From Salegentibacter sp. Hel_I_6 (GTDB lineage Bacteria; Bacteroidota; Bacteroidia; Flavobacteriales; Flavobacteriaceae), in assembly GCF_000745315.1 (NCBI RefSeq), contig NZ_JQNQ01000001.1, positions 1,612,001-1,676,000 of the forward strand: 64,000 nt of DNA. The letters are read 5' to 3'. Positions 60,973 to 64,000 of the stretch are shown piece after piece. The notes below the pieces were generated by a model. The model saw only the letters and a list, made by a program, of their open reading frames with translations. It was not told where the DNA came from and made no database searches. The translations under genes and the position numbers were made by a program. Each line of letters opens with the position of its first letter. Position 1 is the first letter of the stretch.

Positions 60973-61002
60973 CAAAGTTAATTTTTTAAAGCAATACTTC
61001 AA
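60973..61002 (-). promoter_or_regulatory. Promoter of the gcvH-vanZ unit
   Basis: On the minus strand TTG at 61002-61000 and TAACTTTG at 60980-60973 are spaced by 19 bases. It lies in the 61-base gap after the sprA stop, so gcvH need not depend on the sprA transcript. Confidence 0.58.
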
Positions 61003-61013
61003 ATAAGCCTCAA

Positions 61014-64000
61014 TTAATTTCCGAAATTATATCTAAGGGTTATTCCTGATCTTATGGTTGTTTGTGGAAACGCAGTAGAAACCGCATATTCAGAGAAATT
61101 ATGTTCATAATAGAGGATCGCGGTTAAATTACTGGAAATTGCATAATCAGTTGTGAAATTTATTCGCCATATATCCTGTCCCGCAATTACCTGGCTGGTT
61201 TCTAAATCTAAATATCTAATAATGCTTTTATTTCTTCTAAAAGAAATATCTGCTTTAAAATTAAGGTCACTACTTAATATTCGATTAGTTCCTCCAAGGC
61301 CAGTGGCGATTCTTAAATCCCTGATCCTGTAACCGGTCCCAAGAATATATTCATTCCCAGTGTTTTCAGTTAAAAGGTTATTATCGAAGCTTAAAGAAAG
61401 CATTCTATCTTTTCTAATTTCAGCTAAAAGTTGAATCGCATTTTTTGTTTCCAGGTCTAATCTAAATAAAGGTGTGAATAATTCAGTTAGCACAATATTA
61501 GAATACAACATCTGGTTTTTAAAATCCCCGGCCTGGTTGGTTTCAAACTCGTTTTCAGGATCGTAATCCAGGTTGGTTTGAAATTGATTGATGGTATAAT
61601 TAGACTGATATCCGTGATTTATGGAAATTCTTCTGAATTTATCCCTAAACCAACCTATTCGCATTAAACCGGTATATTTTATATTCCAGTTGGGCAAAGG
61701 CATATCTCTAAAAGCACCCAGTTTAACATTATCACTATCCTTTCCTCCGTAAGCCGAAACAAACGCAGGCAATAAAACAGCCTGGTTGGTTTTACCAATT
61801 CCTACGGGATACCCATCTTCATCGGTATTATTAGGATCCAGACCACGTTCCCGTGCAATTCGCTGTGCTATGCCCAAACGATTCTCTCTAAAACTTTCAA
61901 AAGTTTCTGACGACTGCTCGTTAGATTGACTAAAAGCGGTTTTAATTAGTATAGTAGAAATATTAAAGTTACCGTAGTTATACGGAGTTAAAGAAACATA
62001 TTCAAGAGTATTAGGGTCTACTCTAAAATTTTCTGAAAAGTTTTCAGAATAATTACGATTTGCACTTATATCTATAGTTAAGTCTGGAACAATATCTAAA
62101 GAAGCCTGCACGTCTAATTGTTCATTTTTTAGAGTAGAATACTGCTGATTAAAATTTTGGAATAAAGTTAACCAACCTCGTCTAGCGGCAGTATACCTTA
62201 CCTCATCCTGCCATCCAAAGGTGAATGCCGTGCTAGGTTGTAAAGTTCCCATAAAACCTACACTTCGTGTATAACCGGGAAGAAAAGTTCCTTCATTTTG
62301 GCGATAGTTTATTTGTAATCTACTCAAGATGGTTACAAAATCTACAAAGGTATTAAAGGTTTTACTCGTTTTTTCAACCGCTTGTGTGTTTTGAGTTTGT
62401 TGCCCATCTTGCTCTGTCCCGTCTAAAGTAGGCACACCCGCACTACGTTGTTTTATAGTTTGCCCTCCTCTACCTTCCTTCTTTTCGAGGCCCAGGTAGG
62501 AATAGAGACTTTCCATATCTAAACTGGCGTTTATCTGATGAGAACTGGAGTTTTGCACGCTATTTCCAATATCAGGAATACCTTCGAGGTTTTCGTAAAT
62601 CCTGGAGCCACGTTGCCATTGGAAGTCCCCTGTGTAAGAATAAGTCGCTTTTATGAATTCTAATACCGGAATTTTATCAAAAGGAAGGTCATAATTTACC
62701 TGTAGATTTTGAAAGTGTAAATCTGGAGTACCTATACTAAAGAAGTTATCCCAAACACCAATACTATTATTAGCAAACCCATCTTCATCTATATAATTTC
62801 TAATAATTCGATTATTAGATGCATTAAAAGCAAAACTCAACGAATTCGTTAGGTTATAATTCACACCATATTCCCAATTAAATAAATAGTTTCGCTGATA
62901 TAAAGTTGGGATACCCAAATCATCTTCTGAAAGCTCCAGCGATCTAAATTTTTGCTCGTTGTATTGCCTTAAAATAGTAGAGCTTGCATTTATATTTGAA
63001 GGAAGCAAATTCACATTAAAATCTCTTACCAGCGAATAATAATCACTGCTATCCAGGGCTGAAATATTTTTAAAAGGCTCTACTTGTTTAGGTTCAAAAT
63101 TAAACTCGTAAGTAGCCCCTGCACGCACATTTTGATTTAAAGATTCTTCAATTTCGAAATCGCGATGATCCACCTGATTATACGAAGTGGTGAATACGAA
63201 ATTCTCGATATCATATGGCATAGGTTTCACTTCCCCCGTACGTTCCTTCCGCAAACCTATAATATTTACACTTTGCCGCTTCGTATAAGACTGCGATTGT
63301 CTTTTAACTCGTTCGCGCTCTATAGGATCTACTATATCTGCCAATCTCGTCTCCAGCTCCAGGTCCAGGAATTCCTGATCAAATTTAGGGGTGATTAGTT
63401 CTTCCCCCCTACTGTAATTAAAAGGAATTTTCACACCCCATTTCTGCGGAAGCACCTGCCCTACATTCACGTTAGTAACCACATCATATTGTTGAGAATT
63501 CTCTCTACTACGCTGATTTGGACCCTGTTCTAATGTTCCAAATCCTACGGTACTTTTTCTCCCGGTAGCTGCTACTGTTGCAAAATCGGCTAAATTGGTA
63601 TCCATATTAATGATGCTTGCCCAGCCTCCTTCATTATCCAATTCTGAAAGTCGCAGCTCATTAAACCAAACTTCCCCGCATAAATCCTGAACTCCATTGG
63701 TAGGGGTTCCGTTTTTTAGCCCTAACATTAACACCCGAACATTTCCAAAACTAGGATTCCCTTTTATCCCAAGCCTTAATTGATCCATCTCATAGGAATC
63801 TTCCTCATCAATTACATCTAGGTTTTCTGTAAAGAAATTAAGTTCTCCAGAGTTTAAAGAAGGATCTCCTAACACGCTTGTTTTTATTCTTTGCAATAAT
63901 TCCAGCGGAAGCTCCATACTGTTCACAGCCGGCCAAATTTCATCTGCGCTCATCGCACCAAAAGCGGTTGGGGTTAAAGGCACTTCAACCTGATAATAAT
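61014..64000 (-). CDS. sprA: Cell surface protein SprA (C-terminal part, type IX translocon)
   Basis: The reading frame is open to the right edge, so at least 995 residues are the C-terminal part of a protein of about 2400 in known species; the real start lies outside. SprA is the outer membrane barrel translocon of the type IX secretion system and is needed for gliding. Landmarks include SRENSQQYDVVTNVNVGQVL, the PQKWGVKIPFNYSR segment, FNELRLSELDNEGGW, and a strand-rich C-terminal half ending TIRSGITLRYNFGN. A GTG at 63983 is an internal codon. It is followed by gcvH and vanZ. Confidence 0.88.
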   Translation of the reverse strand, partial: YYQVEVPLTPTAFGAMSADEIWPAVNSMELPLELLQRIKTSVLGDPSLNSGELNFFTENLDVIDEEDSYEMDQLRLGIKGNPSFGNVRVLMLGLKNGTPTNGVQDLCGEVWFNELRLSELDNEGGWASIINMDTNLADFATVAATGRKSTVGFGTLEQGPNQRSRENSQQYDVVTNVNVGQVLPQKWGVKIPFNYSRGEELITPKFDQEFLDLELETRLADIVDPIERERVKRQSQSYTKRQSVNIIGLRKERTGEVKPMPYDIENFVFTTSYNQVDHRDFEIEESLNQNVRAGATYEFNFEPKQVEPFKNISALDSSDYYSLVRDFNVNLLPSNINASSTILRQYNEQKFRSLELSEDDLGIPTLYQRNYLFNWEYGVNYNLTNSLSFAFNASNNRIIRNYIDEDGFANNSIGVWDNFFSIGTPDLHFQNLQVNYDLPFDKIPVLEFIKATYSYTGDFQWQRGSRIYENLEGIPDIGNSVQNSSSHQINASLDMESLYSYLGLEKKEGRGGQTIKQRSAGVPTLDGTEQDGQQTQNTQAVEKTSKTFNTFVDFVTILSRLQINYRQNEGTFLPGYTRSVGFMGTLQPSTAFTFGWQDEVRYTAARRGWLTLFQNFNQQYSTLKNEQLDVQASLDIVPDLTIDISANRNYSENFSENFRVDPNTLEYVSLTPYNYGNFNISTILIKTAFSQSNEQSSETFESFRENRLGIAQRIARERGLDPNNTDEDGYPVGIGKTNQAVLLPAFVSAYGGKDSDNVKLGAFRDMPLPNWNIKYTGLMRIGWFRDKFRRISINHGYQSNYTINQFQTNLDYDPENEFETNQAGDFKNQMLYSNIVLTELFTPLFRLDLETKNAIQLLAEIRKDRMLSLSFDNNLLTENTGNEYILGTGYRIRDLRIATGLGGTNRILSSDLNFKADISFRRNKSIIRYLDLETSQVIAGQDIWRINFTTDYAISSNLTAILYYEHNFSEYAVSTAFPQTTIRSGITLRYNFGN

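Noticed and set aside
1..64000. CRISPR arrays, transposases, integrases or genomic island borders
   Set aside because: No regularly spaced repeats, IS ends, tRNA-flanked insertions or compositional shifts were noticed; this was by eye, not computed.

Overview
The window is chromosomal DNA from a marine-type member of Flavobacteriaceae (Bacteroidota), close in gene content and order to Gramella, Salegentibacter or Zunongwangia; the genus is an inference. Evidence for this: AT-rich DNA; type IX secretion and gliding genes (sprA, a PorP/SprF protein, a PorG/DUF6089 protein, a RemB-like protein); mevalonate-pathway genes instead of a visible MEP pathway; several promoters of the Bacteroidota form TTG-N18/19-TAnnTTTG; and almost no Shine-Dalgarno sequences. 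I see no tRNA, rRNA, CRISPR, prophage, transposase or clear foreign island. No gap without a gene exceeds 300 bp; the largest is 9610-9893 and holds only a terminator.

Layout. 1-5621 (+): end of a FAD oxidoreductase, a membrane polyferredoxin, two family-2 glycosyltransferases and a GT-C glycosyltransferase, with a REP-like inverted repeat at 4153-4230. 5592-9609 (-): a double LAB_N membrane protein, then a polyamine operon (arginine decarboxylase, agmatinase, deoxyhypusine-synthase-like protein). 9894-14323 (-): rluB, guanine deaminase, a UbiA prenyltransferase, mevalonate kinase and diphosphomevalonate decarboxylase. 14566-19649: tspO, a BaiN-type flavoprotein, GDPD and DUF421, then a three-gene operon of a GntA-type heme N-hydroxylase, a PaiB-like FMN protein and a DUF1989 protein. 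19744-23136 (-): clpX, clpP, tig. 23224-28072 (-): a small 4-TM protein, a GDSL lipoprotein, a FadL porin, an alpha/beta hydrolase and pdxJ. 28163-36221 (+): CBS protein, nadK, the envelope operon porG-uppS-bamA-skp-skp, then murI.

36218-43933: PorP/SprF, a duplicated Nfu scaffold, a PiT phosphate transporter carrying a PhoU-like tail, dodecin, a YyaL/SPATA20 thioredoxin-domain protein and MscS. 43930-51707 (-): an ABC efflux system (ATPase, two MacB/FtsX permeases, two adaptors, TolC) ending with tsaB. 51820-57023 (-): a cytochrome oxidase operon (ctaB, two subunit-III genes, subunit IV, Sco, DUF420/CtaM-like and accessory proteins). 57170-64000 (-): a RemB-like barrel, tonB, vanZ, gcvH and the C-terminal part of sprA, which runs off the right edge.

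Most of the window is ordinary core genome. The points most worth following up are the DHS-like protein that lacks the catalytic lysine, the guanidine-themed gntA-paiB-DUF1989 operon, a 13-bp perfect hairpin buried in tsaB as the likely mscS terminator, a near-perfect 24-bp palindrome upstream of the fadL promoter, the PiT-PhoU fusion, and the shared TonB_C-like domain in the neighbouring tonB and remB-like genes.
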